Shown: in pieces, positions 50,695 through 61,232 of the stretch
How positions within the stretch are numbered: the first letter of the stretch is position 1
How the letters are laid out: each line of letters begins with the position of its first letter
Assembly (NCBI GenBank): GCA_003255025.1
Contig: QANY01013250.1
Location: 2,093,023-2,157,022, forward strand
Length of the DNA: 64,000 nucleotides
Reading direction: 5' to 3'
From: Datisca glomerata
Taxonomy: Eukaryota > Streptophyta > Magnoliopsida > Cucurbitales > Datiscaceae
Position numbers and translations under genes: made by a program
Notes under the pieces: model-generated
The model's input: only the letters and a program-made list of their open reading frames with translations
Told to the model about the DNA's origin: nothing
Database searches by the model: none

Positions 50695-53256
50695 TCAAAG
50701 CGCAAACTTGACGTCTGGGTTCCTCGTCGATTTGAGCCACATATCAGCCATTACGCGAGATGAAATGCTCCATAACAGATCTGGCCCTTTAGAATGTGAA
50801 TTCTTCCCCTTCTTCACTGCCTTCCCAAGTCCATATGCCACCAGCCATTGCATTGCTGTCAACCTTTGCTTCCCATTATCCCAATTGTTTCTCTTTCCTC
50901 CGGTCCTCACCTTCAGACCTCCAATATCAATACTGGTTACTTTAAATCTCTTTTCTTCTTCATCATCATCAGATCCGTTACCTTTCATGTCATCTTGGCC
51001 TTTGGCATGAATAATAGCAATCACAGGTCCTCCAACTGCTTCATATCGTCTCAGTGGATCCCTTAGCTGGACAACCACTGTTAATGTTACAGTGTTTGGA
51101 CCCCCACGCGAGTTATGCTTGCTTGTCCAATCCTCGATTGGAATAGCATCATCTAAGGGTTGGTTTTGATCCCTTGAGTTGAGAGGGGACACATCGAACG
51201 GTGCTTCTTCCTCAGGCATTTCGGCCTGAACTTTCAAAGCCTCAATCATCATTGCCTCAATCTTCTGCATTGAGAATGCTAGTATCTCCTCGATCGTCAG
51301 TGGGTCCTCTGTAACATTCCAAATCCCGGTTGAAATCCTCTCTTTCCTTCCCGAGCTGTACGCGGCTGCCATATTTTTCACGGCAGCGATGGTACGAGCT
51401 GCGCTCGAGCTAGCTCCTTCTTTGTTATTTCTGCCTTGGATGATTGCATTAGCTATGCCTTCAAAAGCTATCTGTTCAGCAGTTTTTCCCATCAGCTCAT
51501 CCATTGGCATCAATGCCAATAGTTTAGAGCTCAGTTCATCAACCCCAATCGCTCCCATCCTTTGAAATATTTCAAACCCACTTGACGATTGAGTTGATGG
51601 TAAAACGAGCGGTTTTGAAATTTGCACAGCTAGTTTCGGAGTGTCTTTTCTGGCAACTGCTACATCTAAGGGATTAGTTGAAGCCAAGTAGCCACCATCC
51701 CTGGTTTGAACTACACAGCCCAAACCCTTTCCAAGATCCGAGAGGTACACTTCGGACTCAACTTCTGTATTATACTCATCGGTTTCTTCAAGCTGAAGAG
51801 TGGGTATTTCGGTTTGATTGAGTTTGTATCCGTCCGTCTCTTCACCCTCTAGCATTGAAAGAAATTCTCTAGTCACGGTTTCTTCGTCTGCATCCAATCT
51901 TTGCGACTCAGTATCTAAATCGTCATTCTTGATGGTTTTTTCTTCTCCCATGATTGATTCGAGAGCTTTGATTTGCTGAGCGATAGAATCAAGCTCTGAT
52001 AATCTAGCCAAATGAACCTGATCATGCACAACCTCTTTGACAACTTCACTAGAAGCAGCAGATCTATCCTCCACTGATCTTTCCGATTCAACGTCTTGAT
52101 CATCCTGGATTTCAACTCCTTTATCAATAACATCAAAATCAGGAAGATCAAGATCCTCCACCTTCGGTTCCTCGGATTTCTGAATGGAAGGAACAGGGGC
52201 TGGCTCATCAAGATTCAAGTCATCCATTCCTTGAACGTCAACTAGAGAAGAAGCTCTTCCTGATTGTGAAGGAGTCCAAGCTTCTTCCTTTTGACTCTGC
52301 ATCCTTGGACTAGGAACACTAAATGAAGTTTTCGACTGCTTCCTACCGAAAGATGATTTAGTACCTGATTTCCCTTTCTCCCCTCCTTGACTGTATATTC
52401 CTATTCCTCCATCTTTCTCCATTATCTGAAACCCCAATTTCAATACCACTTCTCCTCCCTTTGCCTTCCCTGACAGTTTGAAACTTACATCCCACTGCCG
52501 AACGCGTGTACCTTCATAGCTCTTCTCCATTGATTCCTTTATCAATTGACTCAAGTCCACCAAGCTTTTACCGAAATCAAGCTCTTCGGCATCCACAGCA
52601 AACACGTAAACATAAAACGTACGAGGCTCGAATTTGAGTTGCTTTCCACCTCCATTGCCAGCTGGGGTGCAATAAACATGGCATTTGAGGAACAGAGTCT
52701 CTTCAAAATCAGCAGCTCCTCGAGTAACCCTTGATGGCATAGTGTGAACTGCTCCGTCTTTTGTTTCCTTCTTTCTCACACAAACGGAAAGACGAAGTCC
52801 GTTCATGGAAGCTGGAAGGCCTTGCACGGTTACGACTTCGACAGAGAACAAGCAGCTCACTTTTTGCATCGCGATGTGGGAAAGAGCTCGAATTGGTTTC
52901 CAGTTCCATATTCCTTTCTTCTCTGCTGAAGAAGAAGAAGAAGAAGTATGATCCAAATTCTTGAGTACTTCGGGCTGATTGGATGGTTTGTCGTCATCAA
53001 GCTTGGGGCGAGAACGCCAGGGGGACAAAGACATTCGACGAGTTCGAGGCCTGTTAAGAGGTTTATCCTCATTTTGAGAGGGGAGATTCTGATGAGAATC
53101 AGCAGAAGAAGGAATGGAGGGAAGAGAAGTACGAGGAAGAGCAAGGGAAGCAGTTCTTCTGTTAGTGGAGGTGTAGAGTGATTGGCTGAGTACCTCCAGT
53201 TCTTCAAGTAGCTGAGTACTGGAATTCCTCCTTCCCGATATATCTTCTGAAGACAT
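50695..53256 (-). CDS. PMI1: PLASTID MOVEMENT IMPAIRED 1-type protein
   Basis: PMI1 is a plant protein needed for chloroplast and nuclear photorelocation, acting with actin and blue-light (phototropin) signals near the plasma membrane. A single uninterrupted exon encodes 853 aa, close to the ~843 aa of Arabidopsis PMI1. The start MSSEDISGRRNSSTQLLEEL is the family's. A basic Ser-rich stretch (40-125) precedes an NT-type C2 domain (about 125-280; words VSCLFSVEVVTVQGLP and RTFYVYVFAVDAEELDFG). Acidic, coiled-coil-prone sequence (370-480) follows. The conserved C-terminal half includes LSDLGKGLGCVVQTRDGGYL, MPMDELMGKTAEQIAFEGIA and TEDPLTIEEILAFSMQKIEAM. In-frame completeness suggests a working gene. 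In Arabidopsis, as I recall, PMI1 (At1g42550) and GAPB (At1g42970) are also in one neighbourhood. Confidence 0.96.
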   Translation of the reverse strand: MSSEDISGRRNSSTQLLEELEVLSQSLYTSTNRRTASLALPRTSLPSIPSSADSHQNLPSQNEDKPLNRPRTRRMSLSPWRSRPKLDDDKPSNQPEVLKNLDHTSSSSSSAEKKGIWNWKPIRALSHIAMQKVSCLFSVEVVTVQGLPASMNGLRLSVCVRKKETKDGAVHTMPSRVTRGAADFEETLFLKCHVYCTPAGNGGGKQLKFEPRTFYVYVFAVDAEELDFGKSLVDLSQLIKESMEKSYEGTRVRQWDVSFKLSGKAKGGEVVLKLGFQIMEKDGGIGIYSQGGEKGKSGTKSSFGRKQSKTSFSVPSPRMQSQKEEAWTPSQSGRASSLVDVQGMDDLNLDEPAPVPSIQKSEEPKVEDLDLPDFDVIDKGVEIQDDQDVESERSVEDRSAASSEVVKEVVHDQVHLARLSELDSIAQQIKALESIMGEEKTIKNDDLDTESQRLDADEETVTREFLSMLEGEETDGYKLNQTEIPTLQLEETDEYNTEVESEVYLSDLGKGLGCVVQTRDGGYLASTNPLDVAVARKDTPKLAVQISKPLVLPSTQSSSGFEIFQRMGAIGVDELSSKLLALMPMDELMGKTAEQIAFEGIANAIIQGRNNKEGASSSAARTIAAVKNMAAAYSSGRKERISTGIWNVTEDPLTIEEILAFSMQKIEAMMIEALKVQAEMPEEEAPFDVSPLNSRDQNQPLDDAIPIEDWTSKHNSRGGPNTVTLTVVVQLRDPLRRYEAVGGPVIAIIHAKGQDDMKGNGSDDDEEEKRFKVTSIDIGGLKVRTGGKRNNWDNGKQRLTAMQWLVAYGLGKAVKKGKNSHSKGPDLLWSISSRVMADMWLKSTRNPDVKFAL

Positions 53257-55765
53257 TGTTTTTTTATCTTAAAAAGGAAAGATACAAAAAAGCTGAGCAG
53301 AGAAGAAAACACTCCTAGTAATTGTACAGAGTGAAGAAACTAGAAAGAGAGAAGGAATGAAGGTGAAGAAGAAGAAATGATATAGGTAGAAAGCATGAGG
53401 TGGAGAAACGTCAGCCATAAACGATAATGAAAAGAGCAGGGTGCTGGCCTGGTCCTTCCATAGCCAGAGAAATTTGCATGGCTGAAATGTCTGAGTGAAG
53501 GATAAGAGAATGGGAAGTTTGGGTTGTTTTACTTCTCTCCCATCTGTCTGTGTGAGAGCGACAGGATTGGAAATAGGGTCCCATAGTTTATAATAATATT
53601 TGTTTCTTTTTGTTCAAACTTCCTCTTCTGTACTACATGGGCATTATGCTTCCACGCTCTGGTGCATTTTTGCTCCTTTGCTCATGGGGGTTGGTCAGTT
53701 CCGGAGAGGAGATTGATCACACCTTATTGGGGGGTACAAAGTTAGCCACGTCTTATCAATCTGCTTAAAACCAAACCTCGTTTTTTTCTGTCAACACTAA
53801 CACATGTGATCTCTCTTTCTTATTTTGGTTTTATTTCCATGTAAATTCATGGATATATATATATATATATATATATATATCTGTGTGTGTAAATAGGTTA
53901 ATTATAACTGCAAAAATGACTGAAAATAGAGGTTAATTATATAAAAGTCTGTTTTTTTACAAAAACAGTCGGAATAAATAGTTTAACTGTTAAATTACAT
54001 GGGCGTAAAGTTTGTTTTTTTCATTTTTCGTTCTCAGTATGGGTTTCAAAGGGTTTACCAGGGTATTTTTGGACAAAAGGTTCATTTCAAGAGTGAGATT
54101 GGAGAAAATGTTCAACTTTTTATATTCCTGAATTATGGGCCAAATTATATGGGAAAATACAAAAAAATGCCATTCTTACTTTAAATTCACCACCACCTCA
54201 TTCTTTCTCATTTCTTCATAACCTTCACTTTTGAACTCTACATTCTCTTTAGCTTTGTCTTCTTCTTCCGTCTCTCTCTCATGCCTCGCAACAACTCTCA
54301 CTCAAAAGAATTGTTCTCGCCATCAAATATTAGTTATGTGTTTCATTCTCTCTTTTTGTAAGAAAGTCGTGGTTTGATTTTAGGGTTTCATAAGTGTGAT
54401 TGTTTTGGGTGTTTTTGACTTTTTACAATTTCCAAGAACCCTTAAGTAGAGAGAGAGATGGTTAGAGTGAATGATTGTCATTGAGTCGAGTTAGATTTGA
54501 GACATGACAGAATCTGAATCGCAGTCTCACAAACAATTATTTTTTGTACCCAATTATTTTCCTATAAATGATGATTTCGATTTATTTTGCATCTTTTTTC
54601 TCTAAAAAACCAGTTCTTAATTCTATTCCAAGAAGAGGAGGAAATGGTGAGAGTGTTTTAGACTCCATTGTTGGGTAAGCTGAGTTCGATCTTATTGTTT
54701 CCTTATTACCTTGATGTTCTAATTTTAACTCATTGGTTGCATGTGGCAGGAGAATAGGATTCAGGTGGACAAGAGAGGAGAATGAATCTTTGGACTGCAT
54801 TATTTGTAGTTAACCTCTTCTATTGCTGAGGTAAGGAATTGTTGTAATAACAACTCTTGAAATTGATGCGAAAACATGTTTTGGAACTGTTGAATAGGAT
54901 TTTATCACGTTGAAAATGTTTATAGTTCAGTAATGCATGAAATATGTATTCTATGATGGTTTCACTTGATACTTAGTGGAATTGTTGAAGTACAATCAAG
55001 GTTTTCAGATTTTCAGATTGTTTGGTTTAAGTTTGAAAGTTTATATCTATGTTGAGTAGACTTAGAAGTTGTGTAATTGGTGAATTCATATGTTAGAAAT
55101 GAATCTAAGCGTGAGGAGTTCATAGTTTATATCTATATTGAGTAGACCTAAATAGTTTTTTCACTTTAAGTGAACTTGAGTTATAATTCTTTCCAATTTT
55201 AGTTTTCAACTAAATTACTACTCTTTGATCATTCAGAGATTTATTGCGTACACATTTAAAATCGTTCTCATATATACTTTTTCGCCAACCTTTTAACGTA
55301 CACATTTAGATCACCCCTAATTGGGTGGACTACTTTAAATGTCTATATTTTGTATGAGCTTGGCGTCTATAGACTACAATGTGCTTATGTTTGTTTTTCC
55401 TATGTGTTTAAAACTACATGTGGATGAATATACTTCGACAACAAGTGAACAAATGTACCTACATATGAATGAATATACCTTAGCAACAACTTAACAAAAT
55501 CACCATTCTGGGGAATTCTAGTTTATGTATGTATTACTTATTTCTTTAGAGTATATAATTTTTTGATTCAAACTTGATGAGATGTTGATGTTTTGTTGAC
55601 AGGTTCCGCTCCTAATCAATGTGAATAATAATCACTGGATCATTGAAAGGGATAGTGAAAGTATAAATGTGTTTGCTATGTAGTTCATTGGATGGAGAAT
55701 TTGTGTTTGATTATTCGAATGAGAAGATATATGATTCTAATCAAATAGTTTTTTCTTTTATTAAG
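53257..55765. other. Intergenic DNA with PMI1 promoter and repeat remnants
   Basis: 53257-53600 should contain the PMI1 leader and promoter. A (TA)n tract lies at 53853-53880. A dispersed element near 53905-54180 shares AACAGTCGGAATAAATAGTTTAACT-like sequence with 33330-33420. No coding gene is supported beyond that. Confidence 0.5.
53853..53880 (+). repeat. (AT)n microsatellite
   Basis: About 14 AT units followed by TCTGTGTGTGT. Confidence 0.9.
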
Positions 55766-55769
55766 AAAG

Positions 55770-56620
55770 TAATTTTTTACTCTGGCATGTTTGTTTATCC
55801 AGAATATTAAAAACTATTTGGTCTCAGCAAGTATGAGATGTAATCTACTAGCTCAAAGCAAGTGATTTTTTTACCCTGCCATGTTCGTTTGTCTAGAATG
55901 CCAAAAACTACTTAGTTTAAGCAAATATGAGATATGATCTAGTCACTCGGAGCAAGTAATTTTTTACCCTAACATGTTATTTTATTCAATAAGTCAAAAA
56001 CTATTTGGTCTAAGCAAGTAGGAGATATAATCTACTTGCTTAGAGCAAGTTATTTTTTACTCTAACATGTTAGTTTGTTCAGAATATTAAAAACTACTTG
56101 GTCTAAACAAGTAGGAGACATAATCTACTTGTTCAAAGCAAGTAGTTTTTTACTCTGCCATGTTCGTGTGTTCTGAATGTAAAAAATTATTTGGTCTGAA
56201 CAAGTAAAATATATAATCTACTTGCTCAGAACAAGTAAAATATATAATTTACTTGCTCAAAGCAAGTAGTTTTTTACTCTAACATGTTCTTTTTTCCAGA
56301 ATGTCAAAAACTACTTACTCTGAGCAAGTATGAGATATAATCTATTTGTTCAGAGCAAGTAATTTTCTACTCTGGCTTATTCATTTGTCTGGAATGTCAA
56401 CAAGTACTTGGTCTTAACAAGTAGGAGATATAATCTATTTACTCAAAGCAAATAGTTTTTTACTCTAGCATATTCATTTGTCTAGAATATTAGACACTAT
56501 TTGATCTCAGCAAGTAGAATATTTGATATACTTACTTGAGGAAGTTGTTTTTGCCTTGTGATTTTTTACTTTTGTATGTTCATTTTTTCATAATAAAAAA
56601 TATATTTGCTCACAAAAATT
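55770..56620. repeat. 93-bp minisatellite with an internal palindrome
   Basis: Units start TTTTTTACTCTGGCATGTT. The ACTCT word occurs at 55779, 55873, 55966, 56059, 56152, 56276, 56369, 56462 and 56568, so the period is 93 except for one unit with a 31-base internal duplication (56152-56275) and a diverged last unit. Most units end in a palindrome of type CTACTTGCTCAAAGCAAGTAG. No reading frame runs through. Confidence 0.92.
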
Positions 56621-57900
56621 AGACAACGTACATATCCAAAACACAACATAATATGATAATAGTATTTTACATTAAATATTCGTAGGCTATCACCATTTGA
56701 AATAATTATCAGCCATACACAATTATAAAACACTTACAACTCCAAACATCTCTTGATATTAAATATCTACAGATTACAATGATTCTTAATACCACTGATC
56801 AACTAAATGCCTCTTCGAACAAAAAAAACTAGTATACTATTCAACCTTATCTCCTTTACGTACGTCCCATTAAGCTTAGATAAAAAACATTGTGTGCCCT
56901 AAAGAATTGTCATCTCTTCTTCTAGAAAAACTCCAAGTTAAGAAGGTTGTCATGAAAGAATTCAAGTTCGCTTCCCAATTTCTACTCTCTAATAAAGCTA
57001 AAAACCCTTCTCCTATACCATGAAACATCTGCAATAGCACTTAAGAATAGACATGCATAACTATAAATAACTCAATTAATAGTCAGATAAATAATATCAT
57101 ATATGTATCTAATAAAGATTTAGAAATATGAGAAACAACTTGTAGAACCACTCAGCACATGAATATTTAGTCCAAGAGGCATGGTAATGAATACAGATAG
57201 CCTAAGATACAATGATGAAGTAAACTTCACTGTATTAAATTTTAAAATTCAAGCTGCATCCAAGATTCTCAATTTTGAAAGTACAGTTTGTCAAATAAAG
57301 ATTTATGAGTATAGAGAGATCTGTTGGTGGTATCTTATAAAATTGAACATGTAGAAATTGTTTCAATGAAATGTCCCCAAAAAAGCTCTATAATCTCATT
57401 CTCAGTTAGAGACAATCAAAATCTTCAAACTTGTCTTCATATTAACTATAACCTCTTTCTAACAAAAAAAAAGTGGGCAAAAAATACTATTGGTGAAACA
57501 TTGAAAGTATTTCTTCATAGTTGGTTTCAGCAAAAGGGTTAGACATAATTAAGATTGATGCTCTTTTCATTTTGCTTTCATTGCAAGTAATAATCTCAAG
57601 GGAAAAAATAACTTTTATTCTTGCAAGCTAGATGATCTGCTTTTTGGATTTACTTTTAACTTGAGTCTCTCCATAAGTATTAGATTATCATCGGGTCACT
57701 AAGCAAACAACCTTGTAAGTTTGTTGGAACACTCAATTTCTAAATTGTTTTCAAGGATTAAACTCAAAATTAATTGAAGTCACAAAATGATAATGAAAAA
57801 AGATTTGTAGATGAATGCCAAAAAAATAAAAAGACGAAATCAATCTATATTTATCTTGAAGCAGAGGCTTGGAAAGGAGAAACCAACCCTGTCCTCCCAC
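56621..57900. other. AT-rich intergenic DNA
   Basis: No gene or defined repeat is seen. The 72-aa frame at 57324-57542 has no recognisable features. Confidence 0.55.
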
Positions 57901-58040
57901 ATCCTCTACATTTTCGGTATGGAGAACGCTCTACGAACAAATAATAAAGATCATAATTTGAAGAGAGAATAAAGACACCCAAGATACGTGGAAACTCTTT
58001 AAAGGGGAGAAAAACCACAGGAAGATCATTGACATTCACT

Positions 58041-59290
58041 TATGAACAAGAAAAAAATCACCCAAGATACGTGTACAGAAACAACATTGAAACGGGAGGC
58101 CTCGTCAGAATGGGCAAGAATGTTGAAGTGGGGAACTATCACTTCTGAAACGGGTGACAATCACTTCTGGAACGGGATGACTATCACTTTTGGAACGTGT
58201 GTCTATCGCTTATGGAACGGGGGACAATCGCTTCTAGAATGAGGGAATTATCGCTTTTAGAATTGGGGACCATCACTCCTAGAACGGGAACTGACATCTC
58301 AAGGACGGGAGATCATTGCTTCCAGAACGGAAACCGATATCTTGAGAATAGAAAATCATTACCTCTTGGGCAGGACAAAACATTTGAACTGAAAGGAGAG
58401 TTCAGACTGGCAGTCAAGTGGTTGTGATTGATTGGCCTGAACCACAAGGAACCACCAAGTGGCTATGACTAATTGAGTTGCTGAGGACAAAACAACTGAA
58501 AGGAATGACCAGAGTAAAGGAGCTCACGCTTGAAAGTAATCCCATCAGCCGAAATCATAGGGGGTTTAAAGGATTTTACATAATTGTTGATGAGAAAAGA
58601 GAGGAAAGACAGTGCCTTTAGTTGAGGTTTGCTTAGGCCCTCTCATTTTTCTTTTCATACGAGCCTATCTTTATAGGCCTTACAATAATAAGAATAATAA
58701 AAAGGGATGATCACATCCCCTATGCTTTTGGCTGAAGAAATTACTTTCAGACGTGGACTCCTTTACTCTACTCAGTTTTGTCCTCAGTAACTCAATCAGT
58801 CATAGTCAGTTGGTGGTTCCTTGTGGCTCAGGCCAATCAATCACAACAACTTGACTGTCAGTCTGAACCCTCATTTCCGTTCTGATGTTCTGTCATATCC
58901 AGAAGGTAATGATTCCTCATTCTCGAGATATCGGTTCCCGTTATAGAACCGATGATCTCCCGTTCTCGAGATGTCAGTTTTCATTCTGTTGTTTGTTCCC
59001 GTTCTGGGAATGATGGTCCCTCGTTCTGGAAGCGATAGTTCTCACGTTCTAGAAGCGAAAGTCACATGTTCCAGAAGTGATGGTCATTCGTTTCAGAAAT
59101 GATTATCCCCCGTTCCAAAAGTGATAGACACCCGTTTCAGAAGCAATAGTCATCCTATTCCAGAAGTGATTGTCCCCCGTTCTAAAAGTGATAGTTTCCC
59201 GCTTCAGCATTCTTCCTCGTTCTGACGAGGTCACCCGTTTCAGCGTTCTTTATGTACACGTGTCTTGGGTGGTTTTTTTCCTGTTCATTT
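58041..59290. repeat. Long inverted repeat (about 530-bp arms)
   Basis: The left arm (58041-58570) begins ATGAACAAGAAAAAAATCAC and the right arm (58715-59290) ends GTGGTTTTTTTCCTGTTCAT. The two match as reverse complements along their length with modest divergence, with a loop of about 150 bases. The outer half of each arm is made of about 30-base subrepeats of type AATCACTTCTGGAACGGG. Confidence 0.93.
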
Positions 59291-60109
59291 ACCCCACATT
59301 ACACTCAATAAGTTTCACTTATTGAGGTGTAATGGTTTGTCCTTTCTTATTCCATCGTTATGTCTACTCATTTGTGTTCTCACGTGCTTTTTAAAAACAT
59401 GCGATGTGGTCTTTCCAAACAATTTTTTAATTTGTTCGTTGTTAGTGATGGCTTCTCCTTTTTTTTCTGCTGTTAGGTTCCTCTATTCCCGATCATGAAT
59501 GCTTTGCATTTGTCGACTAACTTTTTTTCCTGCCGCTGTCGATGATGATTACTTCCCTTCATTTATTGTATTGTCTTTTCGTTCTTTTTATTACGGGCTT
59601 ATTGTTAGAGTTTTTCCCTATTTTGTCATTATGAGCTCATTGGGGAGGTTCTCTCATTTTCTTCAGCACGGGTTTAGTGATAGAGTTTCTTCCGTTTCTT
59701 TATTTTTCATTTTCCTTCCCTCGTACGTTAAGATCTGTGACAAGAATGTTGTACAAGAACAATAATAATTCATTGAAATGAATAAAGAGCGAGTATACCG
59801 TTCCATAATTGCATCGCATAAGTTTGAGTTTGACGTTCCGCATTTGTTGGTAGAGTTTCTGTTGTTTCCATATTTTCTTTTTCTGCTTTGAATTTTTTAC
59901 TTCCTTTTCTCGCTTCTTTTTCCTTTACTCCTGGTCGTCTTTTGCTAAGAGCTCCGTTCTTTAGCTCTTCTTTTCTACCCTTCTTTACTCAGCTCTTCTT
60001 TACCCAGCTCTTCTTTTCTCACTGAGTTGAAGGTCTTTCCTTAACTTTTCTTGTTTGTTCTGCAGTTTTTTTCTTAACTTCTTTTCTTTTCTGTTCTGGA
60101 GGTTTTCCT

Positions 60110-60300
60110 ATTTTTAAGACATTTCATTTTCCATTCTCTAGACTTTCCCGTTCTGAAGATGTTTCCTTTCCTGTTCTTCAAACTTTCCCGTTCTGAAGAT
60201 ATTTCTTTTTCCATTCTGAAGACATTTCCTTTTTCGTTCTCCAAACTTTTTCGTTCTGAAAACATTTCTTTCTCCGTTCTGAAGACATTTCTTTTTTCTT
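60110..60300 (+). repeat. Tandem repeat (CCGTTCTGAAGACATTTC type)
   Basis: About 30-base units alternate with a TTCTCCAAACTTT variant, making a roughly 66-base higher-order unit. The Glu/Lys/Ser-rich frames on the minus strand come only from this repeat. Confidence 0.8.
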
Positions 60301-60369
60301 CTGAGAACAGCGTACGTAGACGCCCCCAATGACTTAGACTCCTTCAGTGGAACCATGTCTCCGTTTTGA

Positions 60370-60715
60370 TTTTATCTGAGAGTAGGACTTATGAATTACC
60401 CCTCCCAAGGACTTACGTCCTTAGTTCCTTCTGAGAGTATGACTTATGAACTGTCCATTCCAAGGACTTACGCCCTTAGTTTATTCTGAGAGTATGACTT
60501 ATGAATCGCCCCTCCCAAGAACTTACGTTCTTAGTTTTTTCTAAGTGTAGGACCTATGAATTGCCCCTCCCAAGTACTTACGCTCTTAGTTCCTTCTGAG
60601 AGTAAGATTTATGAATTGTCCATCCCAATAACTTATGCCCGTAGTTTCATCGAGAGTAGGACTTATGAATTGCTCATTCTAAAGACTTACGCCCTTAGTT
60701 CCATTGTCAAAGAAG
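60370..60715 (+). repeat. 55-bp minisatellite, six copies
   Basis: The words GACTTATGAATTGCCCCTCC and AAGGACTTACGCCCTTAG recur at starts 60386, 60441, 60496, 60551, 60606 and 60660. Each unit holds a near-palindrome AAGGACTTACGTCCTT. Confidence 0.92.
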
Positions 60716-60954
60716 AGAGAGAGTTGACAGCATGTACATTATCGTACCATAAGTTTTGATTGAGAGCTCCAAATTGAATTCCGTGAGATTCTTGAATAAG
60801 TAGACTTATGTATCTTCCTGATGATATAAGATTCATCGTAGTTGACTTCCAATAAATACAGTTTAATTTCTAAAGTTGATCGTTCTGCATAATCTACTTT
60901 CCAGATTAGTTTTTATGAAAATTATCATAACCATTTTTTTCAAGAGCTCCAAAT

Positions 60955-61232
60955 CAAGTTCAGAGAAGGGAGACACTGGAGGAATAGACTCAGCAGGCGA
61001 AGCCGGAGGTGAACTGAACTGTAATCGGGGGTTTTACTATCATGATACTCTGAGCAACCTTCACCAGATCCTCCGACGAGTCATCATCGTATGATCTCAC
61101 ACACCCGTCATCTAATTCCTTGTCGGAGCTTGATCGGGGAGAGAAGGTTGGGTGCTTGCGAAGCTTGCCAAGGCCATTCTCCGGCTGAGGACCTGCAACA
61201 GTGTCATCCCAGATCTGGTCAAGAAAGTCCAT
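60955..61232 (-). pseudogene. Captured 5' fragment of a DRM1/ARP (dormancy/auxin-associated) family gene
   Basis: From the start codon at 61232 the minus strand reads MDFLDQIWDDTVAGPQPENG then LGKLRKHPTFSPRSSS, the N-terminal signature of dormancy-associated/auxin-repressed proteins. About 20 codons later the SIMIVKPP word follows. After it the frame shifts by one. In the shifted frame PPASPAESIPPVSPFSE, another family word, is read until homology stops near 60955. The C-terminal half of the gene is missing. The fragment sits inside the fold-back element. Confidence 0.8.

Noticed and set aside
55770..56620. CRISPR-like array
   Set aside because: The 93-base units are contiguous and diverged, with no unique spacers, and the host is a plant nucleus. 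It is a minisatellite.
60074..60356. Glu/Lys/Asn-rich minus-strand proteins
   Set aside because: Both frames are translations of the same 30/66-base tandem repeat.
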